DNA from: XN24 sp047921395
GTDB lineage: Bacteria; Pseudomonadota; Gammaproteobacteria; Steroidobacterales; XN24
Direction: 5' to 3'
Length of the DNA: 20,418 bases
NCBI GenBank assembly: GCA_047921395.1
Contig: JBLRWH010000048.1
Location: 1 to 20,418, forward strand
Made by a program: the position numbers and the translations under genes
Notes under the pieces: model-generated
Databases searched by the model: none
Told to the model about the DNA's origin: nothing
The model's input: only the letters and a program-made list of their open reading frames with translations
Shown here: piece by piece, positions 1-8,313 of the stretch
How the letters are laid out: each line of letters begins with the position of its first letter
Numbering within the stretch: position 1 is the first letter of the stretch

Positions 1-220
1 GGTCGAAGCCCGCGCAGAAGCAGTCGCCCGCGCCCGTGAGCACCGCGACGCTAGCGTCGTCGTCGGCGTCGAACTCCAGCATGGCCTCGTAGAGCGCGAG
101 GGCGGTGGCGGGGTCGACGGCGTTCCGCGCTGCAGGCCGTTGCAGGGTGACGACGGCCACCGGGCCGCGCCGGGCGCTCGAGACGGGGGCGCCCCCGGTT
201 TCGCTTGTGTACTGGGACAT
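1..220 (-). CDS. Enoyl-CoA hydratase/isomerase (crotonase) family protein, N-terminal part only
   Basis: This minus-strand frame starts at ATG 220-218 and stays open to the left edge, giving about 73 N-terminal residues; the stop lies outside the window. What is seen: a short polar leader, then a segment typical of crotonase N-termini (GPVAVVTLQRPAARNAV, then a helix ending in a DADDDASVAVLTGAG stretch) and the start of the oxyanion-hole strand (CFCAGFD). Crotonases hydrate or isomerise acyl-CoA thioesters, usually in fatty-acid or aromatic-acid breakdown in the cytoplasm. The exact substrate cannot be judged from this piece. The ribosome binding site is only fair (AAGGG about 9 nt upstream). 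The gene is divergent from asnO. Confidence 0.8.
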   Translation of the reverse strand, partial: MSQYTSETGGAPVSSARRGPVAVVTLQRPAARNAVDPATALALYEAMLEFDADDDASVAVLTGAGDCFCAGFD

Positions 221-482
221 CTCTGGAAGCCCTTGATTTGAAAGGAGACTGGGGGCCATGTTACTCTGTCCGGACTGAAAATCACGACCTGGAGACCGCT
301 GCCCGCGCGGCATTGAGCCGATAATGCGTGCCGGACCAGACCGCCAGCAGGCTGCCGCGATCCGCCCGGATCGCCTCCGCCGCCCGGGTTCGGGCGGGGC
401 CCCGCGGCGAGTCATTGACCCTATATGAACTGATCGAATCGCGAGCCTGCCCCCATGGACGGGCCCGGAAGGAGTTTTTTTA
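221..482. other. Divergent intergenic region between the crotonase gene and asnO
   Basis: This 262-nt spacer should hold the promoters of both flanking genes. Visible structure: a perfect 6-bp hairpin (358-363 with 368-373, loop GCCC) followed by a perfect 7-bp hairpin (380-386 with 391-397, loop GGTT). Neither has a T-run, so neither is an intrinsic terminator. A CTATATG element at 421-427 could be a -10 box, possibly of stress-sigma type, but I see no matching -35, so this is weak. The asnO ribosome binding site GGAAGGAG (467-474), 8 nt before the ATG and followed by a T-tract, is strong. Confidence 0.5.
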
Positions 483-2252
483 ATGTGTGGAATCGTCGGC
501 GAGATTCGCTTCGACGGCGCTGCGGCCGACACCGGCCGCGTGCAACGGATGCTGGACCTGATGAGCGCGCGGGGCCCTGACGACGACGGCCTCGTGGCCC
601 AGGGACCGGTCGCGCTGGGCCATCGGCGCCTCGCGATCGTGGACCTGTCCGAGCGCGGCGCGCAGCCCATGCGCGACCAGGAGCTCGGCCTGACGATCGT
701 CTTCAACGGCTGCATCTACAACCACGACGAGCTCCGCGCGCGGCTCGGCAAGGCGGGCTACCGCTTTTTCTCGCGCAGCGACACGGAGGTCATCCTCAAG
801 GCCTTCCACGCCTGGGGCGAGCGGTGCGTCGAGGAGTTCAAGGGCATGTTCGCCTTTTGCATCCGCGAGCATGACTCCGGCCGGCTGTTCCTGGCCCGCG
901 ACCGGCTCGGGATCAAGCCGTTGTACTACACGCGGGACAAAGGCGCCTTCCGGTTCGCCTCGACGCTGCCAGCGCTGATCCGCGACGGGGTCGCCTCGAA
1001 GGCCCTGGATCCGGCAGCCCTGCATCACTACATGAGCTTCCACTCCGTGGTGCCTGCGCCCCGCACCCTGCTCGAGGCCGTCCGGAAGCTGCCGCCCGGC
1101 CACTGGCTGCGCATCGAGCCGGACGGGCGCTTTCACGAGCAGCGTTTCTGGTCGCTGCGCTTCGGCGCAGAGCCTGCGGATCCGCAGAGCGACGCGGATT
1201 GGGAGGATGCGGTGCTCGAGTCGATGCGCGCCGCGGTGCGGCGGCGCCTGACGGGCGACGTGCCGGTGGGAGTGCTGCTCTCGGGCGGGCTGGACTCCAG
1301 CCTGATCACCGGCTTGCTTGCCCGCGAGGGCGTACCGCACCTCAACACCTTCTCCGTGGGCTTCGAGGACGTCGGCCAGGAGGAGGGCAACGAGTTCCGC
1401 TATTCGGACCTCGTCGCGCGCACCTTCGGCACCGAGCATCACCAGATCTTCATCGACTCGAACACGCTGCTGCAGCACCTGCCGGGCTGCTTCTCCGCGA
1501 TGTCGGAGCCGATGGTCAGCCACGACAACATCGGCTTCTACCTGTTGTCCCGCGAGGTGTCCAAGTACGTGAAGGTCGTGCAGAGCGGCCAGGGCGCTGA
1601 TGAGGTCTTCGGCGGTTACCACTGGTATCCGCCGCTGCAGCAAAGCACCGATCCGGTCGGTGATTACGCGCAGGTCTTCTTCGACCGCGATCACGAGGAA
1701 TACGCGGCGGCCGTCGACCCCCGGCTCGTGAGCGAGGATTTCAGTCGCGCCTTCGTGGAGGAGTACTTTGGCTCGATCGACGCCGAAGCGCCGGTCGACA
1801 AGGCGCTGCACATCGACACCAACGTGATGCTCGTGGACGACCCCGTGAAGCGCGTCGACAACATGACCATGGCCTGGGGCCTGGAGGCACGCACGCCGTT
1901 TCTCGACCACGAGGTCGTCGAGCTCGCGGCACGCTGTCCGGCGCGCCTGAAGCTCGCCCAGGAGGGCAAGGGCGTTCTCAAAGAGGCGGCGCGACGTGTG
2001 ATTCCCGACGGTGTCATCGATCGGCCGAAGGGCTATTTCCCGGTGCCGGTACTGAAGTACCTGCGCGGCGAGAGCCTGGAGATGGTGCGTGACGCCTTGT
2101 CCGGGCAGGCGGCGCGGGAGCGCGGCGTGTTTCGCCGTGACTACGTGGAGCGACTGCTCGCGGCGCCCGAGGAACACCTCACGCCGCTGCGCGGTTCAAA
2201 GCTGTGGCAGATCGCGGTATTCGAGCTCTGGATGCAAACCCACGGGGTATGA
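483..2252 (+). CDS. asnO: N-acetylglutaminylglutamine amidotransferase (asparagine-synthase-like)
   Basis: Predicted to amidate N-acetylglutaminylglutamine, using glutamine and ATP, to give the osmolyte NAGGN. The 589-aa protein has the class II glutamine amidotransferase domain first: Cys2 (MCGIVG) as nucleophile, RGPDDDG near residue 30, HRRLAIVDLS near 47, FNGCIYN near 74 and SRSDTE near 98. The asparagine-synthase ATP-pyrophosphatase domain follows, with the P-loop SGGLDSS near residues 267-273. The order matches AsnB, but assignment to the NAGGN branch rests on the neighbours: the next two genes are the GNAT/ATP-grasp synthetase and M42-like peptidase that form a conserved trio with this enzyme. 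A strong GGAAGGAG lies 8 nt upstream. The TGA overlaps the next ATG (ATGA, 2249-2252), suggesting translational coupling. An ordinary asparagine synthetase is the alternative, unlikely in this context. Confidence 0.92.
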   Translation: MCGIVGEIRFDGAAADTGRVQRMLDLMSARGPDDDGLVAQGPVALGHRRLAIVDLSERGAQPMRDQELGLTIVFNGCIYNHDELRARLGKAGYRFFSRSDTEVILKAFHAWGERCVEEFKGMFAFCIREHDSGRLFLARDRLGIKPLYYTRDKGAFRFASTLPALIRDGVASKALDPAALHHYMSFHSVVPAPRTLLEAVRKLPPGHWLRIEPDGRFHEQRFWSLRFGAEPADPQSDADWEDAVLESMRAAVRRRLTGDVPVGVLLSGGLDSSLITGLLAREGVPHLNTFSVGFEDVGQEEGNEFRYSDLVARTFGTEHHQIFIDSNTLLQHLPGCFSAMSEPMVSHDNIGFYLLSREVSKYVKVVQSGQGADEVFGGYHWYPPLQQSTDPVGDYAQVFFDRDHEEYAAAVDPRLVSEDFSRAFVEEYFGSIDAEAPVDKALHIDTNVMLVDDPVKRVDNMTMAWGLEARTPFLDHEVVELAARCPARLKLAQEGKGVLKEAARRVIPDGVIDRPKGYFPVPVLKYLRGESLEMVRDALSGQAARERGVFRRDYVERLLAAPEEHLTPLRGSKLWQIAVFELWMQTHGV

Positions 2253-4072
2253 CACGCATGAGCACCAGGAAGCCGTCCAATCCGGACCGTCCGTCGGCCA
2301 AGAGCCAGGCCCAGCCCTCGGACCGATCTCGCCATCGGCTCGAGCGGCACGGCTCGGCGACCCTGCGCGGCTTCGGCGAGGACGACCCGCGCCACAAGGG
2401 CACCCGGCTCAAGCCGAACGCCGTAGTGGACTGCGGCTGGGGCCGGCTGGTGTTTGCGCACACCTTCGGCGACAACGCCGAGCTTGCGCGCACCCTCCTC
2501 GAGGAAGAGGAGGGACGCAGGGATATCGGCCTGTACCTGCGCGACCCGCACGTGGTGCTGGCGATGGCGCCGCAGGAGCTGTTCCTGGATCCATCGCACA
2601 CGTTCCGGTTGTGGTTCTTCAATTACCGGCCTGCCCGCGTCCAGCCCCGCGGCTTCCGTGTCAGGCGCGTCCGCAGCCGGGCGGATGCGGAAGGGATGTA
2701 CCGCCTGCTGAGCAGCCGGCGGATGGTGCCGCCGGATCCGGACTTCGTGCTGGAGCGCCTCAAGTCCCGCACGCTGTCGTTCTTCGTCGCCGAGGACGAG
2801 GACAGCGGGCGGATCATCGGCACGGTCACCGGGGTCGATCACGTCCACGCCTTCGGCGACCCCGAAAAGGGCTCCAGCATGTGGTGCCTCGCGGTAGACC
2901 CGCAGGCCGCGCAACCGGGCATCGGCCGTGCGCTGGTGGCATGGATCGCGGATCACTACGCCGCCCGCGGGCGTGCCTTCATGGACCTCTCTGTGCTGCA
3001 CGACAACGACGCCGTCATCCGGCTGTATGAGAAAATGGGCTTCGAGCGCGTGCCCGTGTTTTCACTCAAGCGCAAGAACGCCATCAACGAGCCCCTGTTC
3101 GTGGGCCCGGACAACTACGATTCCCTCAATCCCTACGCGCGCATCATCGTCGACGAGGCGCGTCGCCGGGGTATCGGGGTAGAGCTCGTGGATCCGGAGG
3201 CGGGCTATTTCTCCCTGACGCTCGGGGGCCGCAGCGTCGTCTGCCGCGAGTCCCTGACCGAGCTGACGAGCGCGATCGCAATGAGCCGCTGCGACGACAA
3301 GCGCATCACGCGCAAGGTGCTTGCGGAGGCGGGCCTGCGGGTCCCCGACCAGCGCTTGGCCGGCGAAGCGGACGCCGACCGCGAGTTCCTGGCGAAACAC
3401 GGGCGCATCGTCGTCAAGCCTGCACGCGGCGAGCAGGGTCACGGCGTGGCCGTGAACATCACCGATGAAGAAGAAATGCGCGTCGCCATCGCGGCCGCCG
3501 CACGGGTGTCAGATAACGTCATCGTGGAGTCCTTTGCGCCGGGCGACGACCTGAGAATCGTCGTGATCGACTACCGCGTGGTCGCAGGGGCGCTGCGCAA
3601 GCCGCCGGAGATCACGGGGGACGGGCGCCACGACATCCGCACGCTGATCGAGAAACAGAGCCGGCGCCGCGCGGCCGCCACGGGCGGCGAAAGCCGCATC
3701 CCGCTGGACGAGGAGACGATGCGCTGCCTCGCGCGCCAGCAACGCACGCTGGACGAGGTTCTGCCACCCGGTGAAGTCCTGCGGGTCCGGGCCACGGCCA
3801 ACCTGCATACCGGGGGCACGCTTCACGACGTGACCGCCGAGCTCTCCTCGACGCTGCGCGCCGTGGCCGAGCGCGCGGCGCGCGCGCTGCAGATCCCCGT
3901 GGTCGGGCTGGACCTGATGGCGCCGGATCCCGCCGGGGCCGACTATGTCGTGATCGAGGCCAACGAGCGGCCGGGGCTCGCCAACCACGAGCCGCAGCCG
4001 ACCGCGGAGCGCTTCATCGATTTTCTTTTTCCCCAGACCGTGCAGGTGAGCGATGCGACCACTGGCGATTGA
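2249..4072 (+). CDS. ngg: N-acetylglutaminylglutamine synthetase (GNAT acetyltransferase + ATP-grasp ligase)
   Basis: A 607-aa two-domain enzyme that fits the dipeptide synthetase of NAGGN formation: it would acetylate glutamine and join it to a second glutamine. After a polar, basic N-terminus (about residues 1-45) and a family-specific region, a GNAT domain occupies roughly residues 134-275, with the acetyl-CoA loop LAVDPQAAQPGIGRAL and the C-terminal IRLYEKMGFERV motif. An ATP-grasp ligase domain covers roughly 345-590, with the nucleotide-binding strand IVVKPARGEQGHGV near 385-400 and the metal-binding stretch VIEANERPGLAN near the end, resembling cyanophycin-synthetase-type ligases. I chose ATG 2249 because it overlaps the asnO stop as ATGA; ATG 2258 is a possible alternative. 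Its last 20 nt overlap the peptidase gene. The fusion and neighbours make the call firm; enzymology comes from knowledge of the family. Confidence 0.92.
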   Translation: MTRMSTRKPSNPDRPSAKSQAQPSDRSRHRLERHGSATLRGFGEDDPRHKGTRLKPNAVVDCGWGRLVFAHTFGDNAELARTLLEEEEGRRDIGLYLRDPHVVLAMAPQELFLDPSHTFRLWFFNYRPARVQPRGFRVRRVRSRADAEGMYRLLSSRRMVPPDPDFVLERLKSRTLSFFVAEDEDSGRIIGTVTGVDHVHAFGDPEKGSSMWCLAVDPQAAQPGIGRALVAWIADHYAARGRAFMDLSVLHDNDAVIRLYEKMGFERVPVFSLKRKNAINEPLFVGPDNYDSLNPYARIIVDEARRRGIGVELVDPEAGYFSLTLGGRSVVCRESLTELTSAIAMSRCDDKRITRKVLAEAGLRVPDQRLAGEADADREFLAKHGRIVVKPARGEQGHGVAVNITDEEEMRVAIAAAARVSDNVIVESFAPGDDLRIVVIDYRVVAGALRKPPEITGDGRHDIRTLIEKQSRRRAAATGGESRIPLDEETMRCLARQQRTLDEVLPPGEVLRVRATANLHTGGTLHDVTAELSSTLRAVAERAARALQIPVVGLDLMAPDPAGADYVVIEANERPGLANHEPQPTAERFIDFLFPQTVQVSDATTGD

Positions 4073-5171
4073 TCTCGACTACCTCAAGGACGTACTCGTC
4101 GAATTGCTGCGGATTCCCAGTCCGGCGGGCTTCACAGACGAGGCGGTCCGCTACACCTTGCGGCGCCTCGAGGAACTCGGCATTCCGTCCGAGATCACGC
4201 GGCGAGGCGCCATCCGCGCCGACCTGAAGGGGGCGCAAAGCAGTCCCGACCGGGCCATCGTCACCCACGTGGACACGATCGGCGCGATCACCTCGGATCT
4301 CAAGGATAACGGCCGCCTCGCGCTCATGCCAATCGGCACCTGGTCGAGCCGCTTCGCCGAGGGTGCGCGCGTGACCGTATACACCGACGACAACTGCTAC
4401 CGGGGCACGATCCTGCCGGTCAAGGCCTCCGGACACGCGTACAACCTGGAGATCGACAGCCTGCCGGTCAGCTGGGAAAGCGTGGAACTGCGCCTGGACG
4501 AGGAATGCTTCACGCGCGGCGACCTGGTCCGGCTCGGCCTGCACCGTGGCGACTTCGTCGCGGTGGATGCGCAGCCTGAGATCACCGGTTCCGGCTTCAT
4601 CAATTCCCGGCACCTGGATGACAAGGGCGGCGTCGCGACGGTGCTCGCTGTGGCGAAGGCCCTGGTGGAAAGCAAGACCCCGTTGCCGGTGGACTGCCAC
4701 CTCCTGTTCACGATCAGCGAGGAGGTCGGCTCCGGCGCCTCGGCCGTGCTCCACGGCGATGTCGCGGAAATGGTGACGGTCGACACCGGCCCCGTGGCGC
4801 CGATCCAGGCGGGCGACGAGTTCGGCGTGACCATCTGCATGAAGGATTCCGCCGGGCCCTTCGATTACCACCTGACCCACAAGCTGCTCGGGCTGTGCGC
4901 CGATTACGGCATCCGCCACCAGCGCGACGTGTTCCGTCACTATCGATGCGACAGCGCTTCCGCGATCGAGGCGGGCAACGATATCCGCACCGCGCTGGTC
5001 TGCTTCGGCACCGATGCAACGCACGGCTACGAGCGCTGTCACCTGCGTGCCCTGCAGGCACTCGCGGACCTGCTCAGCCTCTATATCCAGAGTCCGCCCA
5101 CTGCCCGGCGGGATCGTCTCGAGCTCGGCTCACCCGAGGGGTTCACGCATCTGCCGGTGGGCCGCGACTGA
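4053..5171 (+). CDS. M42-family metallopeptidase of the NAGGN osmolyte cluster
   Basis: A 372-aa protein with the two-metal signature of M42 aminopeptidases (and related M20/M28 enzymes): His72 in THVDT, Asp189 in RHLDDKGG, catalytic Glu213 and metal-ligand Glu214 in ISEEVGSG, Asp234 in VTVDTGP and His334 in DATHG. All expected metal ligands are present, so it should be an active zinc or cobalt peptidase. A PDZ-like insert typical of M42 proteins lies around residues 95-180. It starts inside the end of the synthetase gene (20-nt overlap), the usual third member of the NAGGN trio. Its role in the pathway is, as far as I know, not settled: it may break down NAGGN when osmotic stress ends, or act on a precursor. 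It has no signal peptide and is presumably cytoplasmic. Confidence 0.88.
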   Translation: MRPLAIDLDYLKDVLVELLRIPSPAGFTDEAVRYTLRRLEELGIPSEITRRGAIRADLKGAQSSPDRAIVTHVDTIGAITSDLKDNGRLALMPIGTWSSRFAEGARVTVYTDDNCYRGTILPVKASGHAYNLEIDSLPVSWESVELRLDEECFTRGDLVRLGLHRGDFVAVDAQPEITGSGFINSRHLDDKGGVATVLAVAKALVESKTPLPVDCHLLFTISEEVGSGASAVLHGDVAEMVTVDTGPVAPIQAGDEFGVTICMKDSAGPFDYHLTHKLLGLCADYGIRHQRDVFRHYRCDSASAIEAGNDIRTALVCFGTDATHGYERCHLRALQALADLLSLYIQSPPTARRDRLELGSPEGFTHLPVGRD

Positions 5172-5240
5172 ATCCCGGCCATGGGCTTCCCGCGCGGCCT
5201 TCCCAGCGCTAAGCTGCGCCGCGGCTGACCGGGAGGGCAC

Positions 5241-6002
5241 ATGCCAGGCAAAGCATTCATCACGGGGGCGGCCTCGGGCATCGGCCGCGCCACGGCGCAC
5301 CTGTTCGTGGCGCGGGGCTGGCGGATCGGGCTGCTGGACCGCGATGCCGCCGGACTCGCGTCGCTGGTCGAAGAACTCGGTCCGGACGCGAGCTCGGCCT
5401 ATCCCTGCGACGTCACCGATGCTGTCGCGCTCGGCGCGGCGCTGGAGCAGTTCTGCGGCGGGCCTGAAGGCGGGCTCGAGCTGCTCGTCAACTGCGCCGG
5501 CGTGCTGCACATCGGACCTTTCGAGGATCTGCCTGGCGCAAGACATCGCGAGCTCATCGACGTGAATGCGCGCGGCGTGATGGAGACGCTCCTCGCGGCC
5601 TTCCCGATGCTGCGCCGCGCAGGGGGCCGGGTCGTCAACCTGGCGTCGGCCTCAGCGAACTATGGGTCTCCGGACTATGCGACTTACTCGGCGACCAAGA
5701 TGTTCGTGCGCGGCCTCTCGGAGGCCCTGGACATCGAGTGGCGCCGGCACCGCATCCGTGTCGCGTGCGTGATGCCTGCATTCGTGGCGACGCCCATGAT
5801 CGCGGGGCGGCACAGTGGTTCCATGGACAGGCTGGGCGTACAGCTCAGCGCGGAGGATGTCGCGCAGGTCATCTGGCGCGCGGCGCACGGGCGGCGCCTC
5901 ATGTGGCACGTCGGCTGGCGCTACCGTGCAATGCGCCTGGTCTCGGCGCCACTGCCGGCGTCGCTGAAGCGTGCCATGATGCGCTGGGTGTCGGGTTACT
6001 GA
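5241..6002 (+). CDS. Short-chain dehydrogenase/reductase (SDR), first of a tandem pair
   Basis: A 253-aa classical SDR. The Rossmann nucleotide-binding motif TGAASGIG is at residues 8-15, followed by an acidic residue after the second strand (LLDRD), which favours NAD(H), though this is inference. NCAG is at 84-87. The catalytic set is Ser136 or Ser138 (NLASASA), Tyr149 and Lys153 (YSATK). The C-terminal part carries basic and hydrophobic stretches (residues 215-253) that could form a membrane-facing helix. It is an NAD(P)-dependent oxidoreductase; substrate unknown. GGGAGG lies about 5 nt before the ATG. It is 69 nt downstream of the NAGGN peptidase and may be co-transcribed, but nothing links it to that pathway. 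Confidence 0.85.
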   Translation: MPGKAFITGAASGIGRATAHLFVARGWRIGLLDRDAAGLASLVEELGPDASSAYPCDVTDAVALGAALEQFCGGPEGGLELLVNCAGVLHIGPFEDLPGARHRELIDVNARGVMETLLAAFPMLRRAGGRVVNLASASANYGSPDYATYSATKMFVRGLSEALDIEWRRHRIRVACVMPAFVATPMIAGRHSGSMDRLGVQLSAEDVAQVIWRAAHGRRLMWHVGWRYRAMRLVSAPLPASLKRAMMRWVSGY

Positions 6003-6018
6003 GGCGGAGCGGCGAGCG

Positions 6019-6861
6019 ATGTCCGCACGAACCAACGAGAGGGCGTTCGCAGGCAAGGTGGTGTTCATCACCGGGGCCGCGTCCGGGATCGGGCTCGGCC
6101 TCGCGCATGCGCTAGCCGCGGCCGGGGCGAGCGTGATCATGACGGACGTCGACCTCGCGGCCTGCGAGGCTGCCGCCCAGCGGCTGCGTGAGGCGGGCCG
6201 CCAGGCGACGTCGAGTGAGCTGGATGTCCGCGACGGCGCGGCCTTTCGTGCAGTGTTCGATGCCGCATGGCGACAGCACGGGCGCATCGACCTGCTTTTC
6301 AACAACGCCGGGATCGGCGCGGCCGCACAGACGGGGGATATGACCCTTGAGCTCTGGCGGCGCGTGGTGGATATCAATCTCATGGGCGTCGTCCATGGGT
6401 GCCAAGCGGCTTGGCCACGCATGGCGGCGGCGGGCGGCGGGCAGATCGTGAACATCGCCTCGGCGTTCGGGCTGCTGCCGGGCCCGATGTATGCGGCCTA
6501 CAGCACGACCAAGCACGGCGTGGTGGGACTATCGCGCTCGCTCCGCGCGGAGGGTCGCGACCTCGGCATCAGCGTGACGGCCGTGTGCCCCGGATTCATT
6601 CGTACCCGGATCCTCGACAACGCACTCATGATCGGGCTGGACCGGGACTCCGCCGCGGAGGCGGTGCCGTTTCGGTTCATTGATGTCGAGCCGGCGATTG
6701 CGGCCATCCTGCGAGGCGTCGCGCGCCACCGCTCGATGGTAGTGTTCCCGTGGGAAATGCGACTGCTGTGGTGGCTGGACCGCCTCGCGCCTGCGCTCGT
6801 GGACAGGGTCAGCGCCGCCACTGCCGCACATTACCGGGCCGCGTCAATACGCAATTCCTGA
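6019..6861 (+). CDS. Short-chain dehydrogenase/reductase (SDR), second of a tandem pair
   Basis: A 280-aa classical SDR: TGAASGIG at residues 18-25, Asp after the second strand (MTDVD), NNAG at 95-98, Ser148 in NIASAF, and Tyr161/Lys165 in YSTTK, followed by the usual CPGFIRT loop. All catalytic residues are present. The protein differs clearly from the SDR encoded just upstream beyond the fold motifs, so the pair is not a recent duplication. The C-terminus has a tryptophan-rich hydrophobic segment (around residues 241-262) that may contact the membrane. The gene follows the first SDR by 16 nt and ends 96 nt before nqrA. The substrate is unknown; lipid or alcohol oxidoreduction is a guess from family breadth only. 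Confidence 0.85.
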   Translation: MSARTNERAFAGKVVFITGAASGIGLGLAHALAAAGASVIMTDVDLAACEAAAQRLREAGRQATSSELDVRDGAAFRAVFDAAWRQHGRIDLLFNNAGIGAAAQTGDMTLELWRRVVDINLMGVVHGCQAAWPRMAAAGGGQIVNIASAFGLLPGPMYAAYSTTKHGVVGLSRSLRAEGRDLGISVTAVCPGFIRTRILDNALMIGLDRDSAAEAVPFRFIDVEPAIAAILRGVARHRSMVVFPWEMRLLWWLDRLAPALVDRVSAATAAHYRAASIRNS

Positions 6862-6957
6862 AGCCATTTTTTGCCGCAGTCGGGTATACTTCGGGCCAGA
6901 TTTGGTTGTGCGGCCGGTTTCTGACCGGCGTGATCTTCAAACAAAAATGGGCTCCGC
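6862..6957 (+). promoter_or_regulatory. nqr operon leader with candidate -10 box and small hairpin
   Basis: This 96-nt gap separates the second SDR gene from nqrA. A good -10-like TATACT lies at 6885-6890, but no recognisable -35 sits 16-19 nt upstream, so a promoter here is only probable. Downstream, a perfect 6-bp hairpin (GCCGGT 6913-6918 with ACCGGC 6924-6929, loop TTCTG) would lie in the 5' leader of the nqr mRNA. There is no T-run after it, so it is not an intrinsic terminator. The Shine-Dalgarno sequence before nqrA is poor. Confidence 0.3.
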
Positions 6958-8313
6958 ATGCGAATCAAAGTTCGTCGCGGTCTGGATCTGCCAATCCAGG
7001 GCGATCCGCAGCAAGTCATAGAACCGGCCCGCGCCGTCGGCTCAGTCGCCGTACTCGGCCGCGATTACCTCGACCTCAGGCCCTCCATGCAGGTGCAGGA
7101 GGGCGACCGCGTGCGCCTCGGGCAGCCACTGTTCAGCGACCGTCGTCGCCCAGGGGTGACTGTGACGGCGCCCGCCCCGGGCGTCGTGACGACGATCCGT
7201 CGGGGCGCCCGGCGGGTGCTCCAGTCGGTCATCATCACGCTGGATGGCGACGAGGAAGTAACCTTCCGCTACTGGACCCCCGGCGAACTGCCGGCCCTGG
7301 ATCGTGATGTCGTCATCGAGAACCTGACGACCTCCGGATTGTGGTGCGCGATGCGCGCCCGGCCATGGAGCAAGGTGCCGGATCCGAGCACCAGCCCGCA
7401 CGCGCTGTTCATCAACGCGATGGACACCAATCCCCTGGCGCCCGACCCGACGGTCATCATCCGCGAGGCCGCCGAGGATTTCGTCAACGGGGTCGCCGTG
7501 CTGTCGCGCCTGACTTCGGGTGCCACGTTCCTATGCAAGGCCGAGGGCGCCGATGTACCGGTGCCCGACTCGGTGCCTGGCCTGCAGGTCGCTGAGTTTT
7601 CCGGGCCGCATCCCGCTGGTCTCGTCGGCACGCATATTCATTGCCTGTACCCGGTGAGTCCGGAGCGCATCGTCTGGCACCTGGGCTACCAGGACGTCAT
7701 CGCGATCGGGCGGCTGTTCACCACGGGCCGAGTCGATACGACTCGCGTGATTTCGCTCGCCGGGCCAACGGTCAAGCGGCCACGGTTACTGAAGACACGC
7801 CTTGGCGCGCACATCGAGCCGCTGGTGGTCGATGAGATCGAGGAGGACATCGAGTGCCGCGTGCTGTCAGGGTCCGTCTGGTCGGGTTATCGCGCCACCG
7901 GCTGGGCGGGTTTCCTGGGGCGTTATCACCAGCAGGTCACGGTGCTGGCCGAAGGCCGGAAGCGTGAGTTCATCGGCTGGCTGCACCCGGGTGGCGAGAA
8001 GTTCTCGGTGACCCGCGCATTCCTCTCGAGCTTCAGCTCGAGCGCGCGGCGCTTCGCCCTCAGTACCAGCCAGAATGGCAGCCCGCGCGCCATGGTGCCG
8101 ATCGGCTCCTACGAGCGCGTGATGCCGCTGGACCTCCTGCCGACGCAGTTGCTCAGGGCGCTGATCGTGGGCGACACGGACGAAGCCCAACGTCTCGGTG
8201 CGCTTGAACTGGACGAGGAGGATCTGGCGCTCTGCACCTTCGTCTGTCCCGGCAAGTACGACTATGGTCCGGTGCTCCGGGAACGCCTCGAGCAGATCGA
8301 GAAGGAAGGCTGA
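6958..8313 (+). CDS. nqrA: Na+-translocating NADH:quinone reductase subunit A
   Basis: The 451-aa protein starts MRIKVRRGLDLPIQG, the characteristic NqrA N-terminus, and has the usual family length (about 445-450). NqrA is the peripheral subunit on the cytoplasmic side that carries no bound redox cofactor and, with NqrB, takes part in quinone binding. A lipoyl/biotinyl-like motif region is seen early (VTVTAPAPGVVTTI, around residue 65), as in NqrA and RnfC. It is the first gene of a complete nqrABCDEF set; the stop and the next start share one base (TGATG at 8311-8315), implying translational coupling. Identification is firm from the sequence and gene order. Confidence 0.97.
   Translation: MRIKVRRGLDLPIQGDPQQVIEPARAVGSVAVLGRDYLDLRPSMQVQEGDRVRLGQPLFSDRRRPGVTVTAPAPGVVTTIRRGARRVLQSVIITLDGDEEVTFRYWTPGELPALDRDVVIENLTTSGLWCAMRARPWSKVPDPSTSPHALFINAMDTNPLAPDPTVIIREAAEDFVNGVAVLSRLTSGATFLCKAEGADVPVPDSVPGLQVAEFSGPHPAGLVGTHIHCLYPVSPERIVWHLGYQDVIAIGRLFTTGRVDTTRVISLAGPTVKRPRLLKTRLGAHIEPLVVDEIEEDIECRVLSGSVWSGYRATGWAGFLGRYHQQVTVLAEGRKREFIGWLHPGGEKFSVTRAFLSSFSSSARRFALSTSQNGSPRAMVPIGSYERVMPLDLLPTQLLRALIVGDTDEAQRLGALELDEEDLALCTFVCPGKYDYGPVLRERLEQIEKEG

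Noticed and set aside
258..278. Six-codon leader ORF (MLLCPD) on the plus strand with AAAGGAG 10 nt upstream
   Set aside because: The ribosome site is good, but six codons far upstream of asnO are too little to separate from chance, and no attenuator structure follows it.
380..397. Hairpin upstream of asnO as an intrinsic terminator for either flanking gene
   Set aside because: There is no T-run on either strand after the stem, and both neighbouring genes start, rather than end, at this spacer.
480..2177. A 565-codon open frame on the minus strand opposite asnO
   Set aside because: It lies wholly opposite a well-identified gene, shows repetitive His/Arg/Val/Asp-rich composition with no family motif, and is expected in high-GC DNA.
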